DNA from: CAYRLW01 sp964425215
GTDB lineage: Bacteria > Spirochaetota > Spirochaetia > Treponematales > Breznakiellaceae
Assembly: GCA_964425215.1 (NCBI GenBank)
Contig: CAYRLW010000042.1
Coordinates: forward strand, 1-35,936
DNA length: 35,936 bases
Direction: 5' to 3'
Every line of letters begins with the position of its first letter. Positions within the stretch are counted from its first letter, which is position 1. The position numbers and the translations under genes are program-made. Below, one piece after another: positions 23,375 through 32,189 of the stretch. The notes beneath the pieces are model-generated. The model was given only the letters and a program-made list of their open reading frames with translations, had not been told where the DNA came from and did not search any database.

Positions 23375-24946
23375 ATGCTAGGGGCTATGAATGGTAAAGC
23401 TAGACTCACCCCATTCATGGGTGCGGTACTTATCCTTTTTTCTTTGTTCCTAAGTTCCTGCTCGCCCTTGATTGGCTGGGGGGTATTGGTATGGTCGGCG
23501 GATTCGCCTTTTATCCCTTCGGGGACCGTTCTTCCGGTGTACATTAAATCCAATATCGATCACGTTTGGGTCGTGGAGATTCCAAAGGAATATAAAAACG
23601 AAAATAGCAAAATCGATAAGGTAGAACTGCCCCTGTGGAAATTGAAATATTTTAACAACCAACGGAAAGCTGCCGAATGGGCCAAACAATTTGCCGAATT
23701 AGCTAGCGTCTACGGGGAGACCATGCAGGATGGTTTACCCCTCCGTTCCGAACCGGATAATAACGCCCGGAGGGTATACCGGCTCCATGGGGGCCAAATC
23801 GTAAAAATACTGGAGCGGGTCAAGGGGACGCCGACCATGAGCGGTGATACCCCCTTGCCGGGAGAATGGTTCAAGGTCCTCACCGATGACGGTTCCGAGG
23901 GGTATTGTTTTTCGTACCGGCTCCGGTTGTTTAAAAATACGGACGGTAAACTGGGTTCTACCCGTGTAAACACGGTAAAACCCCAGGACGATCCGGTCTT
24001 GGATTCCGTATTGGGGAAAATTTGGTCCCCCGATTGGTATAAAGATATGGTAGATTCCCATCGAATTGATTTGGATAATTTTGCTGATACCTGGGGGTTT
24101 TTCCCCAGTCCCGACACGGGAACCATCCAAATTTCCCTGCCTAAGTTGAATAAATCCTACACCTATACCAGGATCGTTGCGGCGGGAGAAAATTCCTGGC
24201 GTTTTGATGGATCCCCCGTACAGATGACCCTTCGTTCGAATAACCTTTTAGCGGTCCAATATACGGATTCTAACGGCGAGCCCAAGACTCTTTTGTTCAC
24301 CACCTTGGCGGCCAAGGTGGGGGATTTAATTTCCCAAGAAACCGAACGGCGGGTTTCCCTATTCCAGGCGCTTTTTCAGAAGGGACCGGTATTTAAAAGC
24401 GATAACTATGGAAATTTGACGTTTACCCCCGACGGCCGTTTTACCTGGACCGATAATACCCTTCTGGTTCCTTCGGTTATCCCCGTGGGAGCCCAGGGTT
24501 CCGGTACGGTGTATATGCGCTTGTTCTTGGGCAATTCCCTGATGGACCAGTACGACGGGGCCTTTTCTCTGCGTTTTGATAGGGTCTCTTCTCCTTCCTC
24601 CGGAAACTCCGCCACCGCCGGTTCCCCGCAAGGCGCCGCTCCCCTCCAGGGAGGGGCCGATGGTTCGCTGTCCGTTGCTCCAGGAGCCTCTGCCGGAGGA
24701 ACCTCCACCCCCGGGGCTTCAACGACGGGAACCTCCGTAGCGGGTACCCCTATACCGCCGTCCTCCACCCCAGGGGTCCCCTCGGTTCCCTTAACTTCAT
24801 CGGATATGGTGGTGAACTTTCTCTATAAAATAGAGAACTCCGGTTTACGAATCGAATACGCGCCCCGATCGGTTTTGGAGGGCACGGTGGTAACCCACCG
24901 GTCTCCATCGCCCTTGGTGATCTATTTTACCCCCACGGAGCGATAA
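23375..24946 (+). CDS. SH3b-like domain lipoprotein of unknown function
   Basis: A 523-residue exported lipoprotein. The signal peptide has a hydrophobic core GAVLILFSLFL followed by the lipobox LSSC, so the mature protein would be lipidated at that Cys. Residues about 120-185 look like a bacterial SH3 domain (GLPLRSEPDNNARRVYRLHGGQIVKIL, EWFKVLTDDGSEGYCFSYRL). A beta-rich middle follows, then a Gly/Ser/Thr/Ala/Pro-rich linker (about 405-480) and a short C-terminal beta segment. SH3b domains often bind peptidoglycan or peptides; the real ligand is unknown. ATG 23387 is an alternative start. The ABC-F gene begins 3 bp after the stop, starting a tightly packed operon that runs to 32029. Confidence 0.8.
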   Translation: MLGAMNGKARLTPFMGAVLILFSLFLSSCSPLIGWGVLVWSADSPFIPSGTVLPVYIKSNIDHVWVVEIPKEYKNENSKIDKVELPLWKLKYFNNQRKAAEWAKQFAELASVYGETMQDGLPLRSEPDNNARRVYRLHGGQIVKILERVKGTPTMSGDTPLPGEWFKVLTDDGSEGYCFSYRLRLFKNTDGKLGSTRVNTVKPQDDPVLDSVLGKIWSPDWYKDMVDSHRIDLDNFADTWGFFPSPDTGTIQISLPKLNKSYTYTRIVAAGENSWRFDGSPVQMTLRSNNLLAVQYTDSNGEPKTLLFTTLAAKVGDLISQETERRVSLFQALFQKGPVFKSDNYGNLTFTPDGRFTWTDNTLLVPSVIPVGAQGSGTVYMRLFLGNSLMDQYDGAFSLRFDRVSSPSSGNSATAGSPQGAAPLQGGADGSLSVAPGASAGGTSTPGASTTGTSVAGTPIPPSSTPGVPSVPLTSSDMVVNFLYKIENSGLRIEYAPRSVLEGTVVTHRSPSPLVIYFTPTER

Positions 24947-24949
24947 TTC

Positions 24950-26923
24950 ATGGCTTTTGTACAGTTTACCAAGGTTTCGTTAGCCTTTGGAGATCGGGAT
25001 GTTCTAAAAGATGTGGGGCTCAACTTGGCGTCCGGTACCCGAGCCGCCTTGGCGGGGGCCAATGGGTCGGGGAAATCGACCTTGATGAAGGTCCTGGCAG
25101 GAAAGATCCAACCCGATTCGGGGGAACGGGCGATCCAAAAGGACTGCCGGGTTTCCTATCTGCCCCAATCGGGGATCGTTCACCGGGGAAAAACCCTTCG
25201 GGAAGAGGCGGATAGGGCCTTTGACAGCATAACCCAGTTGATCCAGCGGATGGACGAGTTGGGGCGCCAATTAGAAGGGGTTACCACGGACGATGGCCGG
25301 ACCGCTACCCTGGTGGAGGAGCATCACCGGCTCCACGAGCAGGTGGAACAGTCGGGGTACTATAACCGTTCCCAAAAAATTGCCCAGGTTCTATCGGGGC
25401 TCGGCTTTGCCGAAGCGGATATGGACCGGCCTACGGATGAATTTTCCGGGGGATGGCAAATGCGCATCGCCCTGGCCAAGGTCCTGCTCGAAGCCCCGGA
25501 CATCCTGCTTTTGGACGAACCGACCAATTATTTGGATATCGAAGCCCGTTCGTGGCTTGAACAATGGTTGCGGGATTTTACCGGGGGCTACCTGCTGGTG
25601 TCCCACGACCGGTATTTTCTTGACGTCACGGTTCAAGAGGTGTACGAGCTGTTTCAGGGGACCTTAAAACGGTACGTGGGCAACTATACGGCCTACGAAC
25701 GTATTCGCCAGACCGAATTGGAAACCCTGCTGGAGCGCTACGAGGCCCAGCAGGAGGAGATTGCCAAGACCGAAGATTTTATCCGGCGTTTTCGGTACAA
25801 CCAGTCTAAGGCCGCCATGGTTCAGGACCGAATTAAACGGCTTGAAAAAATGGAACCCATCGAAATCCCCGAATCCCTAAAAAAAATCCACTTTACCTTT
25901 CCTCCGCCCCCCCATTCGGGGCGTATCGCCCTCACGCTTTCGGGTCTTGGAAAGGTCTACGGCGAGCGACGGGTCCTGGGGGCCTTGGATTTGGTGGTGG
26001 AAACGGGTGAAAAATTGCTGGTGGTCGGCCGAAACGGGGCGGGAAAAACCACCCTTCTCCGGATTATAGCGGGTCTGGACCCCCAGCATGAGGGTACGGT
26101 TACCTACGGCGCGGGTATCCAGGTGGGATACTTTTCCCAGGACGCGGCGGAGGAGATGCGGGGGAGTTTGTCGGTGCTGGAAACCCTGGAAGCGGAGACC
26201 CCTACGGCCCTGATCCCAAAATTGCGGGATATGCTGGGGGCCTTTTTATTCCGGGGCGATGACGTTTACAAAACCGTGTCGGTCCTTTCGGGGGGAGAAA
26301 AAAGCCGGCTGGCCCTGTTACGCCTGCTTCTTCATCCGGTAAATCTGCTGATCCTGGACGAACCGACGAACCATTTGGACCTCCACTCCAAGGATGTACT
26401 TTTGGATGCCCTGGCAGGATACACCGGTACGGTTATTTTCGTATCCCACGACCGTTCTTTTATGGAAGCCCTATCTACCAAGACCCTGGAGCTTTCGCGG
26501 GGGGAAGCGCGGCTTTACTACGGAAACTACGCCTACTATTTGGAGCGGCAAGGGGCTATGGGAACCGAAACCGTTGGATTTTCCAGTTCCGGGACCGTTC
26601 CCCCGTCGATTCAGCCCGCTCCGGCTCCTTCCTTTTCTTCCGCCGCCGAGTACCGGGAAATTGAAAAAAAGCGCCAAGGGGCGGTTCGGCGTCTTGAAAA
26701 GGAAGAAGAAGGGATACTTAAACGGATGGAAACTTTAGAAACGGAAAAAAAACAGCTGGAACGGGAAATTCAGCGACCGGAAATTTATTCCGACGGCCCC
26801 CGGGTAAAGGAAATCCAAGGGCGCCTGGACTCGATCACGGCGGAACTGGATGCGGCTTCCCAGGAGTGGGAGCGGATCGCGGAAAAATTGGAGGACCTGC
26901 GGCAGGGAGCCCCGGTTCTTTAA
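24950..26923 (+). CDS. ABC-F family ATPase
   Basis: A soluble protein with two ABC ATPase domains and no membrane segment, of the family that acts on ribosomes to release stalled translation. Domain 1 has Walker A GANGSGKST, signature FSGGWQMR and Walker B ILLLDEPTNYLD. Domain 2 has GRNGAGKTT, LSGGEKSR and LILDEPTNHLD. Between them lies the charged helical P-site tRNA-interaction linker (ETLLERYEAQQEEIAKTEDFI). The C-terminal 90 residues are a coiled coil (KKRQGAVRRLEKEEEGILKR), as in Uup-like members. At 657 residues it is of ordinary length. No antibiotic-resistance role can be inferred. The subfamily was not determined. Confidence 0.93.
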   Translation: MAFVQFTKVSLAFGDRDVLKDVGLNLASGTRAALAGANGSGKSTLMKVLAGKIQPDSGERAIQKDCRVSYLPQSGIVHRGKTLREEADRAFDSITQLIQRMDELGRQLEGVTTDDGRTATLVEEHHRLHEQVEQSGYYNRSQKIAQVLSGLGFAEADMDRPTDEFSGGWQMRIALAKVLLEAPDILLLDEPTNYLDIEARSWLEQWLRDFTGGYLLVSHDRYFLDVTVQEVYELFQGTLKRYVGNYTAYERIRQTELETLLERYEAQQEEIAKTEDFIRRFRYNQSKAAMVQDRIKRLEKMEPIEIPESLKKIHFTFPPPPHSGRIALTLSGLGKVYGERRVLGALDLVVETGEKLLVVGRNGAGKTTLLRIIAGLDPQHEGTVTYGAGIQVGYFSQDAAEEMRGSLSVLETLEAETPTALIPKLRDMLGAFLFRGDDVYKTVSVLSGGEKSRLALLRLLLHPVNLLILDEPTNHLDLHSKDVLLDALAGYTGTVIFVSHDRSFMEALSTKTLELSRGEARLYYGNYAYYLERQGAMGTETVGFSSSGTVPPSIQPAPAPSFSSAAEYREIEKKRQGAVRRLEKEEEGILKRMETLETEKKQLEREIQRPEIYSDGPRVKEIQGRLDSITAELDAASQEWERIAEKLEDLRQGAPVL

Positions 26924-26943
26924 AAATATAGGGGGATACAGGG

Positions 26944-27933
26944 ATGAGAATTCTAATTATTGGCGGAGCGGGGTATATTGGAAGCCACGTGGCCCGGGAA
27001 TTTTTGGATTTGGGGCACCGGGTAACGGTATTCGATAATTTTTCCAGCGGTTTAGAGGAAAATATCTTCGGCGAAGAAGAGGTGATCCGAGGGGATATCC
27101 TGGATTCCCCGGCTCTGGAAAAGGCCATGTCCCGGGGCTTTGACGCCCTGGTTCACCTGGCGGCCTTTAAAGCCGCCGGGGAATCGATGATTAAACCGGA
27201 AAAGTATTCGGTCAACAATATCACCGGGACCATCAATATCCTTAACGCCGCAAGCGCGGCAAAGGTCCCATGGATCGTATTTTCTTCCTCCGCCGCTACC
27301 TACGGGGAACCCAAATACCTGCCCATCGACGAGAATCACCCCACGGAGCCGGAAAATTACTATGGGTTTACCAAACTGGAAATAGAGCGGTTTTTAGGAT
27401 GGTACGATAAACTAAAGGGCCTTAAATTTGCCGCCCTTCGGTACTTTAACGCCGCGGGGTACGACGTTAAGGGGCGGATACGGGGGTTGGAACGGAATCC
27501 CGCTAACCTGCTTCCGGTGGTTATGGAAGCCGCCTGTGGTATGCGTAGCGAAGTTCAGGTTTTTGGAAACGATTACGATACCCCCGACGGAACCGGCGTT
27601 CGGGATTATATCCACGTCAACGACCTGGCCTCGGGGCACGTGGCGGCCCTGGAGTACCTGGAACGGCATAATAAAAGTTTAACCGTAAACCTGGGAAGCG
27701 AAAGCGGCCTTTCGGTTTTGGAGATTATAGAAGCGGCCCGTCGGATCAGCGGCCAAAGTATCCCCATGAAGATCGTGGGCCGTCGGCCCGGGGACCCGGC
27801 AAAATTAACCGCCTCGGCCCAGCGGGCCAAGGAACTGTTAGGTTGGACCGCCAAATATTCCGATGTGGATACCCTGGTTCGCACCAGTTGGGAAGTCTAT
27901 AAAAATAAAGGGAGGAAAAACGATGCTCGATAA
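26944..27933 (+). CDS. galE: UDP-glucose 4-epimerase
   Basis: An NAD-dependent short-chain dehydrogenase/reductase interconverting UDP-glucose and UDP-galactose, for cell-surface sugars. Residues 1-20 contain the NAD motif GGAGYIGSH. The active site has SSSAATYGEP and YYGFTKLE (Tyr-x3-Lys). Further GalE features are ALRYFNAAG and the substrate region GTGVRDYIHVNDLASGHVAAL. At 329 residues it is of normal size. It follows the ABC-F gene by 20 bp and overlaps the start of the M20 gene by 11 bases. Specificity for UDP-N-acetyl sugars instead is possible. Confidence 0.94.
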   Translation: MRILIIGGAGYIGSHVAREFLDLGHRVTVFDNFSSGLEENIFGEEEVIRGDILDSPALEKAMSRGFDALVHLAAFKAAGESMIKPEKYSVNNITGTINILNAASAAKVPWIVFSSSAATYGEPKYLPIDENHPTEPENYYGFTKLEIERFLGWYDKLKGLKFAALRYFNAAGYDVKGRIRGLERNPANLLPVVMEAACGMRSEVQVFGNDYDTPDGTGVRDYIHVNDLASGHVAALEYLERHNKSLTVNLGSESGLSVLEIIEAARRISGQSIPMKIVGRRPGDPAKLTASAQRAKELLGWTAKYSDVDTLVRTSWEVYKNKGRKNDAR

Positions 27934-29149
27934 ACTGTACGCGAAAATTGAGGATTCCCGGCCCACCCTGGTGGAGCTGGAGACCCTTTTGACCAAACAC
28001 CCGGCCCTCTCGCCCGAATCGGGGGGGCAGGGGGAGAAGGATAAGGTGGACGCGCTGGAAGCCTGGTTGAAGTCCCACGGGATAAGGGATATCCGGCGGT
28101 ACAACGCCCCCGACCCGCGGGTAGCCAGCGGTGTCCGGCCCAGTCTGGTGGCCACTATCAGCGGCCAATCGGATTCCAAACGCCTCTGGTTGATGAGCCA
28201 CACCGACGTGGTTCCCCCGGGGGATTTGTCCATGTGGAACAGCGACCCCTGGACGGTGGTGGAAAAGGACGGCCGCCTCATCGGCCGGGGGGTGGAGGAT
28301 AACCAGCAGGGCCTTACGTCCTCGGTCTTAGCAACCCTAGCCCTTGTTTCTCTGGGTATACAGCCCCCCCATACGGTAAAACTGCTTTTTGTGGCGGATG
28401 AGGAAATGGGGAGCGAGTACGGTATCCAGTGGCTTTTGGCCCACGAGGATATTTTTAAGGCCGATGATATGGTCGTTATCCCCGATGGGGGGGACGAAAA
28501 GGGCGAAACCATAGAGGTGGCGGAAAAGAACCTGTTGTGGCTCAAGATAATCACCCAGGGTAAGCAATGCCACGGGTCCCGACCCGATCAGGGAGCCAAC
28601 GCCCACGTGGCGGGGGCCGAATTGGCCGTCCGGTTAAACGACGAACTTCCCCTTCGGTTTCCCCAGCGGGATGCCCTTTTTGAACCCGATTATTCCACCT
28701 TCCAGCCGACAAAGACCGAAAACAACGTCCCGAACGTGAACACCATTCCGGGGGACGACGTTTTTTATATGGATATGCGGATCCTTCCCTGTTATCCCCT
28801 AAAAGACGTTATCCCGGTGATAGAAACCATTATGGCAGAAGTGGCCGCTAAACGGGGTGTTTCCATGAAGTACGAAGTTGTCCAGAGGGTGGAATCCAAG
28901 GCCACCTCTGCCGACGCTCCCCTGGTCCAGCTCCTTTCCAAGGCGGTTAAACAGGTATACAACGTCAAGACCCGTCCCATCGGGATTGGGGGCGGCACCG
29001 TGGGCTCCTTTCTTCGGAACCGGGGAATCGACGCGGTGGTGTGGGGCCGTATGTTCGAAAGCGCCCACCAGCCCAATGAGTTCGCCGTGATCGATAATAT
29101 TATCGGGGACGCTAAGGTTATGGTCACCCTGATGATGGAACGCCGGTAG
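27923..29149 (+). CDS. M20-family metallopeptidase (dipeptidase/deacylase type)
   Basis: A 408-residue zinc amidohydrolase of the M20 (ArgE/DapE/carboxypeptidase) family. Metal and catalytic motifs: MSHTDVVPPGD (zinc His and Asp), GRGVEDNQQG (bridging Asp) and VADEEMGSEYG (catalytic Glu-Glu). The dimerisation domain follows with KQCHGSRPDQGANAH. The likely substrate is a peptide or N-acyl amino acid, which the sequence does not fix. The start is the ATG at 27923 with GGGAGG upstream, inside the galE end; a longer frame start at 27863 lies inside galE and was rejected. The next gene follows after 5 bp. Confidence 0.9.
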   Translation: MLDKLYAKIEDSRPTLVELETLLTKHPALSPESGGQGEKDKVDALEAWLKSHGIRDIRRYNAPDPRVASGVRPSLVATISGQSDSKRLWLMSHTDVVPPGDLSMWNSDPWTVVEKDGRLIGRGVEDNQQGLTSSVLATLALVSLGIQPPHTVKLLFVADEEMGSEYGIQWLLAHEDIFKADDMVVIPDGGDEKGETIEVAEKNLLWLKIITQGKQCHGSRPDQGANAHVAGAELAVRLNDELPLRFPQRDALFEPDYSTFQPTKTENNVPNVNTIPGDDVFYMDMRILPCYPLKDVIPVIETIMAEVAAKRGVSMKYEVVQRVESKATSADAPLVQLLSKAVKQVYNVKTRPIGIGGGTVGSFLRNRGIDAVVWGRMFESAHQPNEFAVIDNIIGDAKVMVTLMMERR

Positions 29150-29154
29150 AAAAT

Positions 29155-30207
29155 ATGCGTAGGGAAAACAGGGGGGCGTGGTTCCCCCTTCTGCTGGGCC
29201 TTTTGGTTTTGGGGCCCCTCCCCGCGCTTCCCCAGGAAGGGAGGTCCCTCGGGGGCTTCGATTGGTCGCTCAATGTGATGGGGGCCTATTACTTCCCCAA
29301 CCATGGGGGCTTGGGAACCCAAGGGTGGGCTCCCATCGACTATTCCCCCATCCTGGGACACGACGCCCCCAACGCTCTGCGGGACCTGGGGTCCGCCTGG
29401 GGCTCCGCGGAGGCTAAGGCGGCCGTTTCGGCAGAAAAAACCTATCCCTTTTTAGTCGGGAAGGGCCCCCTGACTTCGGGAAACCATCTTTCCGTAAAGG
29501 GGACCTTTGAACTTTCCCCTGTTTCGGTAAACGGTATCGCCCAGGTTTCCCTTAGCCCCGTGGCTTTTTTGGTGCTTAACGCCGGTTCGGGGGTCGGAAC
29601 GGGCTGGACCCTGGGGAGTTTCCAGGGCCTGGGCGTAAACCCTCGGGGCAACGACGTGTCTTCCGTGGAGCTCCAGAGCTTTGGCGGAGCGGTCTGGCGG
29701 GTGTGGGGTGCAGCTACCCTGCAATTCGATACGGCGGCCCTGCGAGATGGTCCATGGAACCACGTGGTATTTTCGGCCACCTGGCGCCTGGAATACCGCG
29801 CTTACACGGGCGCTACCGACGGAACCGCCTGGCTTTGGGAAGCCGATTTGGGAGAAAATTTTAACGGTACCACCCTGTATGGAACCTACGTGATAGGTTA
29901 TCAAATGCCCCTAACGTGGAATTTTATAGGCCTCATGGCGGAAAGTAAGGAATGGGTGGGGGCGGTTCGGGACTACGGCCCCATGGCCAATTCCCAGTGG
30001 GGGTCCGATTTTAGGACCTGGCAAGGGGGGCCTTTGGCGAATTTTCAACTGGATGGGAAAAATTCTATCCTGGTCCTAGCCCAGGGTAAGTATTCCCCCG
30101 ATTGGACCGACGCTACCACCCAAAATAGGGATTTTAGAACCCGCGTATACCAGGGAGGGTATTGGTATTTTAACAGGATAGCCGTATCTTATACTCGGAA
30201 ACTTTAA
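29155..30207 (+). CDS. Exported, barrel-like protein of unknown function
   Basis: A 350-residue protein with an N-terminal signal peptide (basic RRENRGAW, hydrophobic PLLLGLLVLGPLPALPQ). The mature part is rich in aromatic, Gly and Thr residues and in alternating short strands, ending FNRIAVSYTRKL. This pattern suggests an outer-membrane or periplasmic beta barrel. I recognise no named family. It is embedded in the operon 5 bp after the M20 gene and 14 bp before ribA. The product may be specific to treponemes. A soluble beta-rich protein is an alternative. Confidence 0.72.
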   Translation: MRRENRGAWFPLLLGLLVLGPLPALPQEGRSLGGFDWSLNVMGAYYFPNHGGLGTQGWAPIDYSPILGHDAPNALRDLGSAWGSAEAKAAVSAEKTYPFLVGKGPLTSGNHLSVKGTFELSPVSVNGIAQVSLSPVAFLVLNAGSGVGTGWTLGSFQGLGVNPRGNDVSSVELQSFGGAVWRVWGAATLQFDTAALRDGPWNHVVFSATWRLEYRAYTGATDGTAWLWEADLGENFNGTTLYGTYVIGYQMPLTWNFIGLMAESKEWVGAVRDYGPMANSQWGSDFRTWQGGPLANFQLDGKNSILVLAQGKYSPDWTDATTQNRDFRTRVYQGGYWYFNRIAVSYTRKL

Positions 30208-30221
30208 AATAGGAGACCATT

Positions 30222-30971
30222 ATGGCAGAATGTTTGGATACCGATCCCCAGGTTAAACCGTACAAGGAAAACTGTGAAAAATCGATTTCCCGGGAGGCCC
30301 TGGAAAAGAAACTCAAGGGCCGACCGGATTTTATTTTGGAAGAACACTACTGCCGGGGTATGAATACCTTTTGCGAAGACGCGGGCCTCTGCGTGGAGCT
30401 GGTGGCCCACGCGGATCTTCCCACCCGGTTTGGTCATTTTACCATCTACGGCTTCTACGACGCTAAAAACGACAAGGAACACACCGCGGTGGTCAAGGGT
30501 GACGTGAAGGGTAAAGAACGGGTCCCCCTGCGGGTCCATTCCCAGTGCCATACCGGGGATGTCCTGGGAAGTCTGCGGTGCGATTGCCGGGACCAGCTGG
30601 AAGCGGCCTTAAGCTACATCAACGGCCAGGAATTCGGTGCGGTGGTGTACATGAAACAGGAAGGCCGGGGTATTGGGCTTTTGAATAAAATTAAGGCGTA
30701 CCAATTGCAGGATCTGGGTTTGGATACCGTGGAAGCCAACCAATACCTGGGGTATCCGGATGAGGGAAGGGAATATTCCGTGGCCGCCCGAATTATCGAA
30801 CTGCTGGGTATACAATCGGTGGCCCTTTTGACGAATAACCCCGATAAAATCGAAAAACTAAGGAACGAGGGCGTCAAGGTGGTGGATCGTATTCCCATCG
30901 TTATTCCCCCCAATCCCTTTGACGAAGGGTACCTGAAAACGAAACGGGAGCGGATGAACCATCTGATATGA
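30222..30971 (+). CDS. ribA: GTP cyclohydrolase II
   Basis: Opens GTP to 2,5-diamino-6-ribosylamino-4(3H)-pyrimidinone 5'-phosphate, the first step of riboflavin synthesis. Core motifs closely match RibA: LRVHSQCHTGDVLGSLRCDC with zinc ligands C109, C120 and C122, the substrate motif YMKQEGRGIGLLNKIKAYQL, DTVEANQYLGY and LLTNNPDKIEKL. At 249 residues it is longer than E. coli RibA (196) because of an N-terminal extension of about 60 residues with Cys18, Cys44, Cys51 and Cys57, which I cannot assign. It lacks the RibB half found in bifunctional enzymes. TAGGAG precedes the ATG. The stop overlaps the aminomutase start (ATGA). Confidence 0.94.
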   Translation: MAECLDTDPQVKPYKENCEKSISREALEKKLKGRPDFILEEHYCRGMNTFCEDAGLCVELVAHADLPTRFGHFTIYGFYDAKNDKEHTAVVKGDVKGKERVPLRVHSQCHTGDVLGSLRCDCRDQLEAALSYINGQEFGAVVYMKQEGRGIGLLNKIKAYQLQDLGLDTVEANQYLGYPDEGREYSVAARIIELLGIQSVALLTNNPDKIEKLRNEGVKVVDRIPIVIPPNPFDEGYLKTKRERMNHLI

Positions 30972-32029
30972 AGCTCCTGACCCGTATTTCCGAGTTGCCT
31001 CCCCCCCTGCGGGATTCCATCACCGATGAAGAGCGGACCTTTATCGAATCCCTGGAGGAGCGAAACCTCCTGCCCTTCGCGGTGACGGAATTTTACGCTT
31101 CCTTGGCGACTAGCGATCCGGCCGATCCTATCCGTCGCCAGTGTATTCCCAGCCCCCAAGAGGGGCTTCGGTTACCCGTGGAACTCGACGATCCCTTGGG
31201 GGAAGAGCGGTACCCCGCCGCCCCCCGGCTTGTCCACCAATACTACGACCGGGTACTCCTGTTGGCCCACGGCACCTGCGCGGGGTACTGCCGCCACTGC
31301 TTCCGCCGGGTATGGACCAGCGACCTGCGGGGCTTTGTGACCGATCGGGAGCTGGAGTCCATTCAGGCGTACCTGGCCCAGCACCCGGAGGTCCAGGAAG
31401 TCCTGGTATCCGGAGGAGATCCCCTGATGGGCTCCGACGAACGCCTGCGGTCCCTTTTTGTCCGGTTACGCCAGAGCCGGCCGGGGATACTCCTGCGCCT
31501 GGGTAGCCGCGTCCCCGTGATGGCCCCCGAGAGGATCACCGACTCCCTAATCCGGCTGTTCCGGGAATTCCGCCCCCTACGCCTGGTTTTGCATCTTAAC
31601 CACCCCCGGGAACTGGCTCCACCGGTGGCCCAGGCTTTATCAGCCCTGGTTGATTCCGGCATTCCGGTACACACCCAAACGGTTCTCCTCCGGGGGGTCA
31701 ACGATTCGGTCAGCGTTTTGGCGGAGCTTTTTCGCTCCTGCCTTACCCTGGGCCTCAGTCCCTACTACCTGTTCCAGGGAGATTTAGCTCCGGGAACCGC
31801 CCATTTTCGCCTTCCCCTCCGGGAAGCCCTGGACCTGTACCGCCAACTGGGCCTACGAATCTCGGGCCTTGGACTGCCCACCTTTGCCCTGGACCTCCCC
31901 GGCGGGGGAGGGAAGGTCCATCTTCACGAAAAAAGCATCGAGGACGAGTACGTGGATTCCACGGGCCAACGGCTGTACCGGATCCGGGGCCGGGACGGAA
32001 ACCTGTGGTCCTACCCAGCGGAAGACTAG
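30968..32029 (+). CDS. KamA/EpmB-type radical SAM lysine 2,3-aminomutase-like protein
   Basis: A 353-residue radical SAM enzyme. The iron-sulphur motif is CAGYCRHC (C104, C108, C111). The SAM-binding segment VLVSGGDPLMGSDERL and the PLP-lysine motif LDLPGGGGKVHL (K316) are as in lysine 2,3-aminomutase. The length is like the shorter EpmB, which isomerises lysine for EF-P modification, rather than the longer clostridial KamA of about 415 residues. The reaction, alpha-lysine to beta-lysine, is therefore likely, but the target (free lysine or EF-P modification) is open. It is translationally coupled to ribA by a 4-base ATGA overlap, the last gene of the operon. Confidence 0.9.
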   Translation: MKLLTRISELPPPLRDSITDEERTFIESLEERNLLPFAVTEFYASLATSDPADPIRRQCIPSPQEGLRLPVELDDPLGEERYPAAPRLVHQYYDRVLLLAHGTCAGYCRHCFRRVWTSDLRGFVTDRELESIQAYLAQHPEVQEVLVSGGDPLMGSDERLRSLFVRLRQSRPGILLRLGSRVPVMAPERITDSLIRLFREFRPLRLVLHLNHPRELAPPVAQALSALVDSGIPVHTQTVLLRGVNDSVSVLAELFRSCLTLGLSPYYLFQGDLAPGTAHFRLPLREALDLYRQLGLRISGLGLPTFALDLPGGGGKVHLHEKSIEDEYVDSTGQRLYRIRGRDGNLWSYPAED

Positions 32030-32053
32030 AAGCTTGTCGGACTGGTTGCTTTA

Positions 32054-32082
32054 AATAGCCTTAGGGTAACCCCTGGGCTATT
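32054..32082 (+). terminator. Hairpin downstream of the operon
   Basis: AATAGCC / GGCTATT outer stem with an inner AGGG/CCCT stem, 24 bp after the aminomutase stop, followed by AAAATT. It has no strong T-run. It may end the plus-strand operon. Confidence 0.5.
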
Positions 32083-32108
32083 AAAATTACGATACCCCCG
32101 GCTCCTTT

Positions 32109-32128
32109 AAAAAACGGACAAGTCCGAC
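32109..32128 (-). terminator. Terminator of the minus-strand gene at 32190
   Basis: Reading minus, CGGA-CTTG-TCCG stem-loop is followed by six T. It is about 60 bp after the stop of the exported protein gene. The motif TTGTCGGACT also occurs in inverted form at 32034, and related GTCGGAC occurs near 23279. Confidence 0.55.
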
Positions 32129-32189
32129 AAACCCCTAGGGGCACAAGAGCCTGGGACTGCCGGACCTGGAGCTTCGCTCGAATTAATTT

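Noticed and set aside
32031..32131. TTGTCGGACT inverted repeats as ends of a 100-bp mobile element
   Set aside because: No flanking duplication and only one such pair; the right arm is better explained as part of a terminator.
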